From: Acidobacteriota bacterium | GTDB lineage: Bacteria > Acidobacteriota > Vicinamibacteria > Vicinamibacterales > Fen-181 | Reading direction: 5' to 3' | NCBI GenBank assembly: GCA_003170135.1 | Contig: PMZR01000136.1 | Location: forward strand, 23,227 to 87,226 | DNA: 64,000 nucleotides | Part shown: in pieces, positions 16,316 to 24,060 of the stretch | Layout of the letters: each line of letters opens with the position of its first letter | Numbering within the stretch: the stretch's first letter is position 1 | Made by a program: the position numbers and the translations under genes | The notes under the pieces: model-generated | What the model saw: the letters and a program-made list of their open reading frames with translations, nothing else | Told to the model about the DNA's origin: nothing | Databases searched by the model: none

Positions 16316-16939
16316 ATGCCGACTGTTCCACTCGTCATCGGCGTTGCCGGCGGCTCCGGTTCCGGCAAGACGACCGTCGTCCGGCGCATCGTCGAAGCGC
16401 TGCCCGACAATCACGTGACGGTCCTCGAGCACGATCGGTACTACCGGGATCGCAGTGAGCTTCGGCTCGAGGAGCGTGCCGCGCTCAACTACGATCACCC
16501 GGACGCGCTCGAGACCCACCTGCTCGTCCAGCACGTGACGGAGCTTCGCGCGGGCCGCGCGATCCAGGCGCCCGTGTACGACTTCGCGCGGTATGCGCGC
16601 CGGCCAGTCACCGAATCGGTGGAGCCGCGCGGCGCGATCATCGTCGAGGGCATCCTCATCTACACCGATGCCCGGCTGCGCGAGCTGATGGATATCAAGG
16701 TCTTCGTCGATGCCGACGCGGACACGCGCTTCATCCGCCGGCTGCGCCGCGACGTCTCCGAGCGCGGCCGGACGATGGAGTCGGTCATCGAGCAGTACTT
16801 GAGCACCGTCAAGCCGATGCACCTGGAGTTCGTGGAGCCGAGCAAGCGCTACGCGGACATCATCATTCCGATCGGCGGCCACAACCCGGTCGCGATCGAC
16901 ATGATGCTCAGCACGATTCGCAGCCTGACGAGCCGGTAG
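16316..16939 (+). CDS. udk: uridine kinase
   Basis: A 207-residue P-loop kinase. GGSGSGKT (residues 12-19) is the Walker A motif, HDRYYRD the substrate-binding segment, and YDFARYARRP and RRLRRDVSERGR the usual Udk blocks. It phosphorylates uridine and cytidine to UMP and CMP in pyrimidine salvage. Length is normal. It lies 34 bp after the pseudouridine synthase on the same strand and may share its transcript. Confidence 0.92.
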   Translation: MPTVPLVIGVAGGSGSGKTTVVRRIVEALPDNHVTVLEHDRYYRDRSELRLEERAALNYDHPDALETHLLVQHVTELRAGRAIQAPVYDFARYARRPVTESVEPRGAIIVEGILIYTDARLRELMDIKVFVDADADTRFIRRLRRDVSERGRTMESVIEQYLSTVKPMHLEFVEPSKRYADIIIPIGGHNPVAIDMMLSTIRSLTSR

Positions 16940-17122
16940 CCGGACGTGCTGCGGTGCGGCACAGCCGCCGCCCCGCAGATGCGCCCGTATCCGGCCCGAT
17001 CCTTCCTCCCCTCCGACCGATCGGGCGCGTCGCCGCACTGCGCACACGACGCCTTCGCCGCCACGCGTCAATCGCCGTGGTAGCGCGCCGCCGCATCCGC
17101 GTTGTATGCTGAGTCTCCCGAC

Positions 17123-18613
17123 ATGACAAGGCCAGCCCTCCTCGGCCGTCTCGCGCAGATCCCTGCCTCGTGGCGTTACGGCGCAGCGGTGACCGTCGCG
17201 GTGCTCGCGGTCGCGGCGCGCTGGTTGACGATGCCACTGTTCGGATCGGGCCTGCCGTTCGTCTGGCTGTTCCCCGGGGTCCTGGTCGTCGCGATCCTGC
17301 TTGGCCTGGGGCCTGGACTCGTCGCAAGCGCCGTCGGCGCCTTCGCCATCGAACTCTGGCTGGTGCCGCGCGTCCATGGCGTGGCCATTTCGCTGGCGGA
17401 CTGGGGACGCATCAGTGTGATGGTGTCGAGCGTCGTGATCATCGGCGAGATCGGCAGGCGGCTGCGAGCGGCGGAGGGAGCGCTGGTGGAATCGGATCGG
17501 CGCAAGGACGAGTTCCTCGCGGTCCTGTCCCACGAGCTGCGAAACCCGCTCGGCACGATTCGGAGCGCGCTGTCGATTCTCGACCGGGGCACGGCACCGG
17601 TGGGCCAGAAGACCGACCGCGCGCGGATGGTCATCGACCGGCAGGTCGGACACCTGTCGAGGCTGGTGGATGACCTGCTCGACGTCAGCCGCATCAAGAC
17701 TGGCAAGATCCGGATCGAGCGCCACTCGATCGATCTGGGCGACCTGGTGCGGCGCACGGTGGACGATCACGTGGCGCTGCTCTCGGCCAACGACCTCGCG
17801 ATCGACGTGCGCGTGCCCGATCGCCCCGTGTGGGTGAACGGCGATCCGACCCGGTTCGCGCAGGTTCTCGGCAACCTCCTGCAGAACGCCTCGAAGTTCA
17901 CGCCCCCCGGCGGCCGCGTGTTCGTGTCGCTCGAGGTGGAGTCGGAAGCGGCGCGCCTGCGCGTCCGGGACAACGGCCTGGGCCTCGACCACGATGTCCG
18001 GACGCGGCTGTTCGAGCCCTTCGCCCAGGCTGAATCGACGCGGCACCGCACGCGCGGTGGCCTGGGCATCGGCCTCGCGCTCGTGAAGGCGCTGGTCGAG
18101 TTGCACGACGGCCGCGTGGAAGCCATCAGCGACGGCCCGGGGCGGGGGTGCGAGTTCGACGTCGTGCTGCCGCTCGACGCCGGCCGCGTCGCGGCGGCCG
18201 TCAAGCCCGAGAGCATTGCCGAAGCGCTGGCGCAGAAGAAGCGCATTCTCATCATCGAGGACAACCGCGACTTCGCGATCATGCTGCAGGCGTTGTTGCA
18301 GTTGACAGGCGGCCACGAAGTGCACATCGCCGAAAACGGCCCGAAAGGCGTGGACCTGGCGCGGCGGATGTACCCGGACGTCGTCGTGTGCGACATCGGC
18401 CTGCCCGTGATGGACGGCTACGAGGTGGCGCGCGCCCTGCGGTCGCAGGTGGCAACCCGCGAGGCGCTCCTCATCGCGCTCACCGGGTATGCCTCCCTGG
18501 ACGACGCCAAGCGGGCCGAGGATGCCGGATTCGACTATCACGTGGCCAAGGGCGGCGACCCGGAGGCCGTGGTCCGCCTGCTCGAACACCGGCCCGGGTC
18601 GGCCCCACCCTGA
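17123..18613 (+). CDS. hybrid sensor histidine kinase with receiver domain
   Basis: A 496-residue protein. About four hydrophobic segments span residues 18-112 in a compact DUF4118/KdpD-like membrane module without a large periplasmic loop. A short coil leads to the HisKA domain (SHELRNPLGT, His137), a HATPase domain (QVLGNLLQNASKFTPPGG, RDNGLGLD, GGLGIGLALVK) and a C-terminal receiver (ILIIEDNRDF, acceptor in CDIGLPVMDGYE). All phosphotransfer residues look intact. No response-regulator gene is adjacent, so the output partner is unknown. I start at the ATG at 17123 rather than the TTG at 17102. Confidence 0.88.
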   Translation: MTRPALLGRLAQIPASWRYGAAVTVAVLAVAARWLTMPLFGSGLPFVWLFPGVLVVAILLGLGPGLVASAVGAFAIELWLVPRVHGVAISLADWGRISVMVSSVVIIGEIGRRLRAAEGALVESDRRKDEFLAVLSHELRNPLGTIRSALSILDRGTAPVGQKTDRARMVIDRQVGHLSRLVDDLLDVSRIKTGKIRIERHSIDLGDLVRRTVDDHVALLSANDLAIDVRVPDRPVWVNGDPTRFAQVLGNLLQNASKFTPPGGRVFVSLEVESEAARLRVRDNGLGLDHDVRTRLFEPFAQAESTRHRTRGGLGIGLALVKALVELHDGRVEAISDGPGRGCEFDVVLPLDAGRVAAAVKPESIAEALAQKKRILIIEDNRDFAIMLQALLQLTGGHEVHIAENGPKGVDLARRMYPDVVVCDIGLPVMDGYEVARALRSQVATREALLIALTGYASLDDAKRAEDAGFDYHVAKGGDPEAVVRLLEHRPGSAPP

Positions 18614-18940
18614 TGTGCACCACCCTGACCATTCGCGCCGCTGCCGAGACCGATGTGCAGGCGATCTGGCGCGTGCACAGGAGCGCGATCTGGGAGACGT
18701 GCGGCGGCCACTATCCGCCGGAGGTGATCGCGGCGTGGGTCGAACGGCTCAAGCCGGACAGCTACCGGCGCGTGGTGAGGCGGGGCGGCGTGGTGGTGGG
18801 CGACGCTCAACGCGGAGCAGTTCTACGCGGCCCGCGGCTGGCGCACCGTGGGCCGTGACGTGAACAAGATCACCCAGCGCATCGCGCTGACGTGCCTGTC
18901 GATGGAGAAGCAGTTGCCCGCTACGCGCCTTCCAGCTTGA
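18613..18940 (+). pseudogene. frameshifted, internally deleted GNAT N-acetyltransferase
   Basis: The ATG at 18613 overlaps the histidine kinase stop (TGATG). The first frame reads like a GNAT N-terminus (LTIRAAAETDVQAIWRVHRS, then RRGGVVVG) up to about 18800, then runs out of frame to a TGA at 18858. In the next frame from 18806, LNAEQFYAARGWRTVGR is the typical C-terminal GNAT strand-helix. The acetyl-CoA-binding middle (R/Q-x-x-G-x-G/A) is missing. One deletion with a frame change explains this best, so the gene is probably dead; its end overlaps the convergent ferritin-like gene. Confidence 0.7.
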
Positions 18941-19430
18941 ACTCCTGGTAGTCGAACCAGTAACCCAGGCCCGTCAGCGCATCGATCTCCGCCTGCACGA
19001 TCGCCTCGTGCCCTTCCTCGATCTCGACGAAGCGCGCGAACAACTGCCGCTCCTCCGCCTTCAACTCGGCGACCACGCGCTTGAAGAACGCGGTGGCCTC
19101 CATCTCGAGGTGCAGCGCCTTCTTCAACATTTCGAGCTCGGCGCTGTAGTCCTGCTGCGCCATCCGCCGCTGCAGCCGCCGCACGCTGGATTCGATCGCC
19201 CCCTTCGACGGAATCGCCGTCTCGAGCTTCTCGGCCGTGACGAATCCCTGCCGCTGCCACTCGTCCAGCCGGCTCTCCAGGTAGGCGACGTGCCGGTCTT
19301 CCTCGCCGGCGAGCACGTCGAATATCTTGCGCGCGACCGGATCCGCGAACTTCCGGGCCGCCTCCGTGTACACCTTGCGCACCTGCATCTCGTAGTCGAT
19401 ACCGGTCTTGATGGCTTGTTCGATCGTCAC
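18921..19430 (-). CDS. ferritin-like (rubrerythrin-type) di-iron protein
   Basis: A 169-residue four-helix protein from a GTG at 19430 with GGAGG six bases upstream. Ligand-bearing segments are DYEMQVRKVY, GEEDRHVAYLE, HLEMEATAFF and EIEEGHEAI, giving two ExxH motifs (EDRH, EEGH) with partner glutamates, as expected for a di-iron site. There is no C-terminal rubredoxin domain. Proteins of this type act as peroxidases or iron-storage adaptors. It is separated by 40 bp from the ABC permease gene on the same strand. Confidence 0.82.
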   Translation of the reverse strand: MTIEQAIKTGIDYEMQVRKVYTEAARKFADPVARKIFDVLAGEEDRHVAYLESRLDEWQRQGFVTAEKLETAIPSKGAIESSVRRLQRRMAQQDYSAELEMLKKALHLEMEATAFFKRVVAELKAEERQLFARFVEIEEGHEAIVQAEIDALTGLGYWFDYQEFKLEGA

Positions 19431-19470
19431 CAGGCACCTCCAGGGTCCCCGTCGGACCCGGTACTATTGT

Positions 19471-20280
19471 TCACAAATCGCGGCGCGAGAACAGCACGAA
19501 CGCGACGGCGCCGCCCGAGACCGCCACGAACAACAGTACCTCGACATGAACGGCCGGCAGAGGCCGGCCCATCACCATCGCCATCGCGTCGTAGTAATGG
19601 AACGGCGACAGCCGCGCCATTGACACGGCCGGCTTCCAGATGCGCGCCACGTACTCGACGAGAAACAGCGCCAGCGCGACGACGCCGACCAGGCCCGCGG
19701 CGGTCGAGCGCCGGCGGGCCGCCGCCCCGACCGCGAGCGCCACACCGCCGAGACACAGCAACAGCGCCCAGAGGTTCGCGCCGAGTGACAGAATCAGCAG
19801 GGCCGGCACCGCGACCCCGTACGGCGCGAGCAGGCGCAGGCCGAGCCAGGTCGCCGCGAGCATCACGGCGATCACGAACGCGGGCACCAGCGCGAGCAGC
19901 AGCGCCGACCGGCCGAGGACCGCCGCGCGCCGCACCGGACGCGCGAGCACCGCGTCGAGGAACCGCGTCTCGATTTCGCCGACCGGCTCGGTCGCGATGG
20001 CAATCGTGAGGGCCGCGAGCGCGGCGATGATGACCGGGTGGAAGTACCCGAGCGCCACGACGCCGGTGAACGACAGCAGGACGAGCAGCGACTCGCCGAA
20101 CATCTCCCGCATGAACGAGGGCACAAGGGCCGCAAAGCTACTGAAGGCGCCCGACTCGTGGAGCGTGCCGGCGGCGGCGACCAGCGCCACCTCGAAGACG
20201 ACGAGCACACCGAGCATGACCAGCAGCAACGCACGGGAGCGCCGCAGCGAATGCCGCGCCAGCACCAGGGCCGCCATCAT
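19471..20280 (-). CDS. ABC-2 type transporter permease
   Basis: A 269-residue integral membrane protein with about six hydrophobic segments (for example ALLLVMLGVLVVFEVALVAA and FHPVIIAALAALTIAIA) and an ABC-2 layout: a soluble loop with EIETRFLDAVLARPVRR after TM2 and a C-terminal helix ending LFSRRDL. The ATG at 20280 overlaps the stop of the ATPase gene (ATGA). With that ATPase it forms an exporter whose substrate cannot be told. Confidence 0.8.
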   Translation of the reverse strand: MMAALVLARHSLRRSRALLLVMLGVLVVFEVALVAAAGTLHESGAFSSFAALVPSFMREMFGESLLVLLSFTGVVALGYFHPVIIAALAALTIAIATEPVGEIETRFLDAVLARPVRRAAVLGRSALLLALVPAFVIAVMLAATWLGLRLLAPYGVAVPALLILSLGANLWALLLCLGGVALAVGAAARRRSTAAGLVGVVALALFLVEYVARIWKPAVSMARLSPFHYYDAMAMVMGRPLPAVHVEVLLFVAVSGGAVAFVLFSRRDL

Positions 20281-21197
20281 CGGGGCTGCTCCCGGTAGTA
20301 ATCGATGACGACGTCCTCGAGCCGAGGCTCCTCCACCGTCAGATCCGCCACCGGCATGGCCGACACGCGCGCGAGCAGCGGACCGAGCGGCCCGCGCACG
20401 CTGAACGACCAGCAGCGCGGCCGGACCGAGGTGAGTTCCAGGGCACGCGTGGGCGGGATGGCGGGCGGCGGCGGCACGTCGGCGGCAAACATCACCTGCA
20501 CGCGCCGCGGGGCGAGATGGCGCACCTCCTCGACTGGCGCGACCAGCACGAGTTCGCCCTTCCGCAAGACGGCAATTCGACCGCACGTCCGCTCGACCTC
20601 GGACAGGACGTGCGACGACATGAACACCGTGCGGCCGCGGCCGTGTACCTCCGCGAGCAGCGCGTAGAACGCCTCCTGCATCAACGGATCGAGCCCCTCG
20701 GTGGGCTCGTCGAGGATGAGCAGCATCGGATCGGCCTGGAACGCCTGCACGATGCCGAGCTTGCGCTTCATCCCGGTGCTGTACTCGCGCAGGCGGCGCG
20801 CGAGATCGCCGGCCATCAGCTGGAAGCGATCGAGCAACTGGTGTTGATAGTCGCGCAGGACCGGCGACAAACTCAACCGCGCGAGCAGATCGAGCAGCTG
20901 CCGGCCGGTCATGTCCTGGTAGAACGCGATTTCGCCCGGCAGGTAGCCGATGGCGGCCCGAACGGCGAGGCCGTCGGCCTGGCAATCGAGGCCGAACACC
21001 GCCGCGCGTCCCGCCGTCGGCCGCAGCAGATCGAGCAGGATGCGGATGGTGGTCGTCTTGCCGGCGCCGTTCAGTCCCAGGAAGCCGAAGGTCTCCCCGG
21101 CCCGGACCTCGAGCGTCAGACCGCGCACGGCAACGGTCCGGCTGTACTGCTTGGTGAGATCCCGGAGCGCGATGGCAACCGAGTCGGCGGAAGTCAT
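20277..21197 (-). CDS. ABC transporter ATP-binding protein
   Basis: A 306-residue ATPase: Walker A GLNGAGKTTT (about residues 42-51), signature YSTGMKRKL, Walker B LLILDEPTEGLD, switch SSHVLSE. It has a C-terminal extension of about 85 residues with sheet-forming patches, as in ABC-2 drug- or lipid-exporter subunits. The ATG at 21197 is the best start; a longer frame runs upstream into the divergent gene. Its stop overlaps the permease start, so the two are coupled. Confidence 0.88.
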   Translation of the reverse strand: MTSADSVAIALRDLTKQYSRTVAVRGLTLEVRAGETFGFLGLNGAGKTTTIRILLDLLRPTAGRAAVFGLDCQADGLAVRAAIGYLPGEIAFYQDMTGRQLLDLLARLSLSPVLRDYQHQLLDRFQLMAGDLARRLREYSTGMKRKLGIVQAFQADPMLLILDEPTEGLDPLMQEAFYALLAEVHGRGRTVFMSSHVLSEVERTCGRIAVLRKGELVLVAPVEEVRHLAPRRVQVMFAADVPPPPAIPPTRALELTSVRPRCWSFSVRGPLGPLLARVSAMPVADLTVEEPRLEDVVIDYYREQPR

Positions 21198-21260
21198 GCG
21201 AAGCGCAAGTCCTATCTTACCGCCTTGCGTCCGCCGGCCGCGTCGGTTATCGTTCCCGGC

Positions 21261-21797
21261 GTGTCCCTTCCCCAAGCGCCACCGGCCGTGCCACCGCCCT
21301 GGGCGCTTGGCGTGTGCGCGGGCCTGGCCGCCGCGGGCGTTGGTCACGTCATCTATGTCCCCGACAACCCGCTCTCGCACCTCCTGAACGTCCTGACGCG
21401 CGGGTATCCTCGCATCTGCCAGACGCTGGCGACGCGCGAAGAGGAAGCCGTCGGCATTGCCGCGGGCCTGTACCTGGGCGGCGTGCGCGCCGCGGTGCTG
21501 ATGCAGTCGAGCGGCCTCGGCAACTGCACGAACGCGATCGCGTCGCTGCTCGTCCCGTACCGCATCCCGGTCGTGTTCGTGATGAGCATGCGCGGCGACC
21601 CGGGTGAGTGGAACTCGGCGCAGGTGCCGCTCGGCCGCGCGGTGCGCCCCATTCTCGATGCGCTCGGCGTGCCGCACGTCTCGCTCGACCGCGCCGCCGA
21701 AGCGGAATCCATCGTCAGCGCGGCGTGCGCTACCGCCTTCGACGTGCGGTTTCCCGCCGCGTGCCTGTTGGCCCGCCGCCTGACGGTCCCGGTGTGA
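21261..21797 (+). CDS. TPP-enzyme alpha subunit, sulfopyruvate/phosphonopyruvate decarboxylase-like (ComD-type)
   Basis: A 178-residue protein from a GTG at 21261, equal to the pyrimidine-binding (Pyr) half of a thiamine-diphosphate decarboxylase: VGHVIYVPDNPLSHLL, the glutamate in TREEEAVGIAAGLYLGG that activates TPP, and SSGLGNCTNAIASL. The PP half is encoded separately at 21849-22409. Two-subunit enzymes of this kind include archaeal ComDE sulfopyruvate decarboxylase, while single-chain relatives are phosphonopyruvate decarboxylases. No coenzyme M or phosphonate genes are nearby, so the substrate stays open. A decayed heptamer array fills the 51-bp gap to the partner gene. Confidence 0.75.
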   Translation: MSLPQAPPAVPPPWALGVCAGLAAAGVGHVIYVPDNPLSHLLNVLTRGYPRICQTLATREEEAVGIAAGLYLGGVRAAVLMQSSGLGNCTNAIASLLVPYRIPVVFVMSMRGDPGEWNSAQVPLGRAVRPILDALGVPHVSLDRAAEAESIVSAACATAFDVRFPAACLLARRLTVPV

Positions 21798-21800
21798 TTC

Positions 21801-21842
21801 GGTCCTTTGGCCTTAGGCCTTCGACCCTGGGTTTTCGGGGAG
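21801..21842. repeat. degenerate 7-bp tandem repeat
   Basis: From 21801 the sequence steps in sevens: GGTCCTT, TGGCCTT, AGGCCTT, CGACCCT, GGGTTTT. It lies between the two subunit genes of the TPP enzyme. It has the same period as the clearer arrays at 44161-44209 and 55961-56009. Confidence 0.5.
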
Positions 21843-21848
21843 CGCTCG

Positions 21849-22409
21849 ATGACGCGAAGTGAAGCGACCGCCCGGCTCATGCGACACCTGCGCCACCACG
21901 CGGTCGTCGCCAGTCTCGGCCATCCGACCTACGACCTGTTCGTCGCGGGCGATCGCCCGGAGAACTTCTACACGTGGGGAAGCATGGGGCTCGCGTCCTC
22001 GATTGCCCTGGGAGTCGCGCTCGCATGCCCGGACCGCCCCGTGATAGCCGTAGACGGCGATGGCTCGCTGCTGATGAACCTGGGCTCGCTCGCAACGATT
22101 GGAAGCTGCCAGCCATCCAACCTGGTCGTCCTCGTGTGGGACAACGAAGCGTACGGGACGACGGGCGGCCAACCGACGGCGACGGCGCGCGGAGCCGATC
22201 TGGCCGCGGCCGCACGCGCGATGCGCCTGGACAGCGTGACGGTGCGAACGCCGGACGAGCTCGACCAGGCCCTGGAGCGCGCCAACGGGCTCCGCCAGGC
22301 GGCCGTGATCGTGGCGAAGGTGGAGGAATCGGTGCCGTCGGGCAAGCCGCCCCTCGATTGCGTGTCCATCAAGGAGCGGTTCATGGCGGCGCTTGGCGCG
22401 GGAGCCTGA
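21849..22409 (+). CDS. TPP-enzyme beta subunit, sulfopyruvate/phosphonopyruvate decarboxylase-like (ComE-type)
   Basis: A 186-residue protein that is the PP (pyrophosphate-binding) half of a TPP enzyme. The TPP/Mg2+ motif starts at DGDGSLLMNLGSLATI and ends at WDNEAYGTTGGQPT, where GGQPT is typical of sulfopyruvate and phosphonopyruvate decarboxylase-type subunits. Together with the gene at 21261 it would form the active enzyme, converting a 2-oxo acid with a phosphono or sulfo group to the aldehyde. The stop is 4 bp from the stop of the convergent methyltransferase gene. Confidence 0.77.
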   Translation: MTRSEATARLMRHLRHHAVVASLGHPTYDLFVAGDRPENFYTWGSMGLASSIALGVALACPDRPVIAVDGDGSLLMNLGSLATIGSCQPSNLVVLVWDNEAYGTTGGQPTATARGADLAAAARAMRLDSVTVRTPDELDQALERANGLRQAAVIVAKVEESVPSGKPPLDCVSIKERFMAALGAGA

Positions 22410-22413
22410 AACT

Positions 22414-23223
22414 CTACCGCTTGCGGTACACGCCCAGCAGATCGTTCTCGGGATACGTCGCACCAGCGGCGCGGAACAGTCGCCACGCGCACAGCTCTGC
22501 CAGGCACCCCAGGCGGAGCCGCTGAAACGTCCGGCAGTTGTCCAGGTAGGCGAAACCCACTTCGGCAAACCCGCCGCTCTCGAACATCTCGCGCAGCCGT
22601 TTGCGCGTGTTCATCCGATAGAAGGTCGGGAAGACGTCTTCCTTCCGCCTGGCGTCGAGCACCCGGGCGAACCCGCTGTGGCACTTGCCTGGAACAAGCG
22701 ACGCGGCCACGGCCGCCGGGGCCCAGCGGTTCGGCGTGTAGATGACCACGTGTCCGCCGGGACGAATCAGCCTCGCAAGCGACTGCACGACGTCTCGCGG
22801 TTGTTCCACGTGTTCTGCCACCATGCGGAAGGTCGCCAGATCGAACGTCTCCTGCGGCTGGAACTGCTCGATGGTGCTCCTGACGCGCTGGTGCACCAGT
22901 TGGTTGGCGCAGATGTTGTCGCTCGGGTCCACGCCGACGAGAAAGGCGCAGCGATCCGCGAGTTCTCTCGACAGCTGTTCGTTCTCGACGAAGAGCGACG
23001 TTCCTCCGCCCACATCCACCCACCGGCAGCCCGGCGTGACGAGGCGATCGACGATCGCTTCGTACCATTGGTCCGGGGAAAAATACCGAAACCGGTGACG
23101 CAGCCGCACGCGCCAGCCATGATCGGCCGGGTCGCCGTAATGCCTGCGAAACAGCGCTTCGAGATCATCTTCCCCAGGCCACGCGACGCGCCCGACGTCC
23201 TGCACATGCGAAACGCTGTTCAT
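22414..23223 (-). CDS. SAM-dependent class I methyltransferase
   Basis: A 269-residue protein with motif I WVDVGGGTSLF (about residues 68-78), acidic motif VGVDPSDNI, a motif-IV-like FDLATFRMVAEHVEQP and the post-motif LIRPGGHVVIYTPNRW, the normal order of a class I methyltransferase of the Methyltransf_11/23 type. The C-terminus (FYRMNTRKRLREMFESGGF) is as in methyltransferases seen in polysaccharide loci. The substrate is unknown. It is transcribed away from the DedA gene. Confidence 0.8.
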   Translation of the reverse strand: MNSVSHVQDVGRVAWPGEDDLEALFRRHYGDPADHGWRVRLRHRFRYFSPDQWYEAIVDRLVTPGCRWVDVGGGTSLFVENEQLSRELADRCAFLVGVDPSDNICANQLVHQRVRSTIEQFQPQETFDLATFRMVAEHVEQPRDVVQSLARLIRPGGHVVIYTPNRWAPAAVAASLVPGKCHSGFARVLDARRKEDVFPTFYRMNTRKRLREMFESGGFAEVGFAYLDNCRTFQRLRLGCLAELCAWRLFRAAGATYPENDLLGVYRKR

Positions 23224-23322
23224 GTCGTTGTCCTGGACGCGCCAGCGGCGTCCACCGGCGCCTTCAGCCGATGGCTCGAGCAATCGGGACGCCATCCCGT
23301 GGCGTGCCCGGGGCCGTAACGA

Positions 23323-23331
23323 TGTTATAGT
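23323..23331 (+). promoter_or_regulatory. candidate extended -10 promoter for the DedA gene
   Basis: TG-T-TATAGT (23323-23331) is an extended -10 element in the GC-rich 150-bp divergent gap, about 43 bp before the DedA GTG. No good -35 is seen, which extended -10 promoters tolerate. Confidence 0.35.
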
Positions 23332-23373
23332 GTTCCGTTTTCGGCAACGAACCGGCGGCGACGCGGAGCGAGT

Positions 23374-24027
23374 GTGCTGAACGTCATTCAAGGCTTCTTC
23401 CGATTCGTCTACAACGTCCCGGAACTCATCCGGTTCGTCGGCCTGGCCGGCGTGACGTTCATCATCTTCTCGGAAACCGGCCTGATGGTCGGCTTCTTCC
23501 TGCCAGGCGATTCGCTGCTCGTCACCGCGGGCGTGTTCGCGGCAAGCGGCCTGCTGAACATCTACACCCTGATTCCGCTGCTGATGTGCGCCGCGGTCAC
23601 CGGGAACGCGACGGGGTACTGGATCGGGAAGCGCGCGGGACAGGCCCTCTACAACCGGCCCGACTCGTTCTTCTTCCGCCGCGAACACCTCATCAAGACG
23701 CACGAGTTCTACGAGCGGCACGGGGGGAAGACGATCATCCTCGCGCAGTTCATGCCGATCGTCCGCACGTTCGCACCCGTCGTGGCCGGCGCCGCCGGCA
23801 TGAGCTACCGGCGGTTTGCCACCTTCAACATCGTCGGCGCGGTGTGCTGGATCGCAAGCATGACGCTGACCGGCTACCTGCTGGGCCGGGCGATCCCGGA
23901 CATCGAGAAGCGGATTCACCTTGTCGTCGCCGTCGTGATCTTCCTGTCCCTGCTGCCCGCGATGATCTCCATCGGCCGCGCGAAGCTCGCGGCGCGGCGC
24001 CAGGCGCAACCCGCGCCACGCGACTGA
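23374..24027 (+). CDS. DedA-family membrane protein
   Basis: A 217-residue protein from a GTG with GGAG five bases upstream. It has the DedA (SNARE-associated/VTT) pattern: ETGLMVGFFLPGDSLLVTAG near the first re-entrant helix, then HEFYERHGGKTIILAQFMPIVRTFAPVVAG with the conserved FxPxxR and G segments, followed by TM helices. DedA proteins recycle undecaprenyl phosphate or move phospholipids between leaflets. This could serve the nearby polysaccharide locus, but there is no gene coupling, so the link is inference. Length is normal. Confidence 0.88.
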   Translation: MLNVIQGFFRFVYNVPELIRFVGLAGVTFIIFSETGLMVGFFLPGDSLLVTAGVFAASGLLNIYTLIPLLMCAAVTGNATGYWIGKRAGQALYNRPDSFFFRREHLIKTHEFYERHGGKTIILAQFMPIVRTFAPVVAGAAGMSYRRFATFNIVGAVCWIASMTLTGYLLGRAIPDIEKRIHLVVAVVIFLSLLPAMISIGRAKLAARRQAQPAPRD

Positions 24028-24060
24028 CGCGTTCGCCCACGCCGGCGGCGGATGGCGAGC

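Noticed and set aside
16235..18589. 784-codon minus-strand frame opposite the uridine kinase and histidine kinase genes
   Set aside because: It covers clearly coding plus-strand genes and its translation is Arg/His/Asp-rich without motifs; GC-rich DNA gives long antisense frames.
20517..21260. Upstream extension of the ComD-like frame
   Set aside because: It runs antisense through the ABC ATPase gene; the GTG at 21261 starts the recognisable TPP domain.
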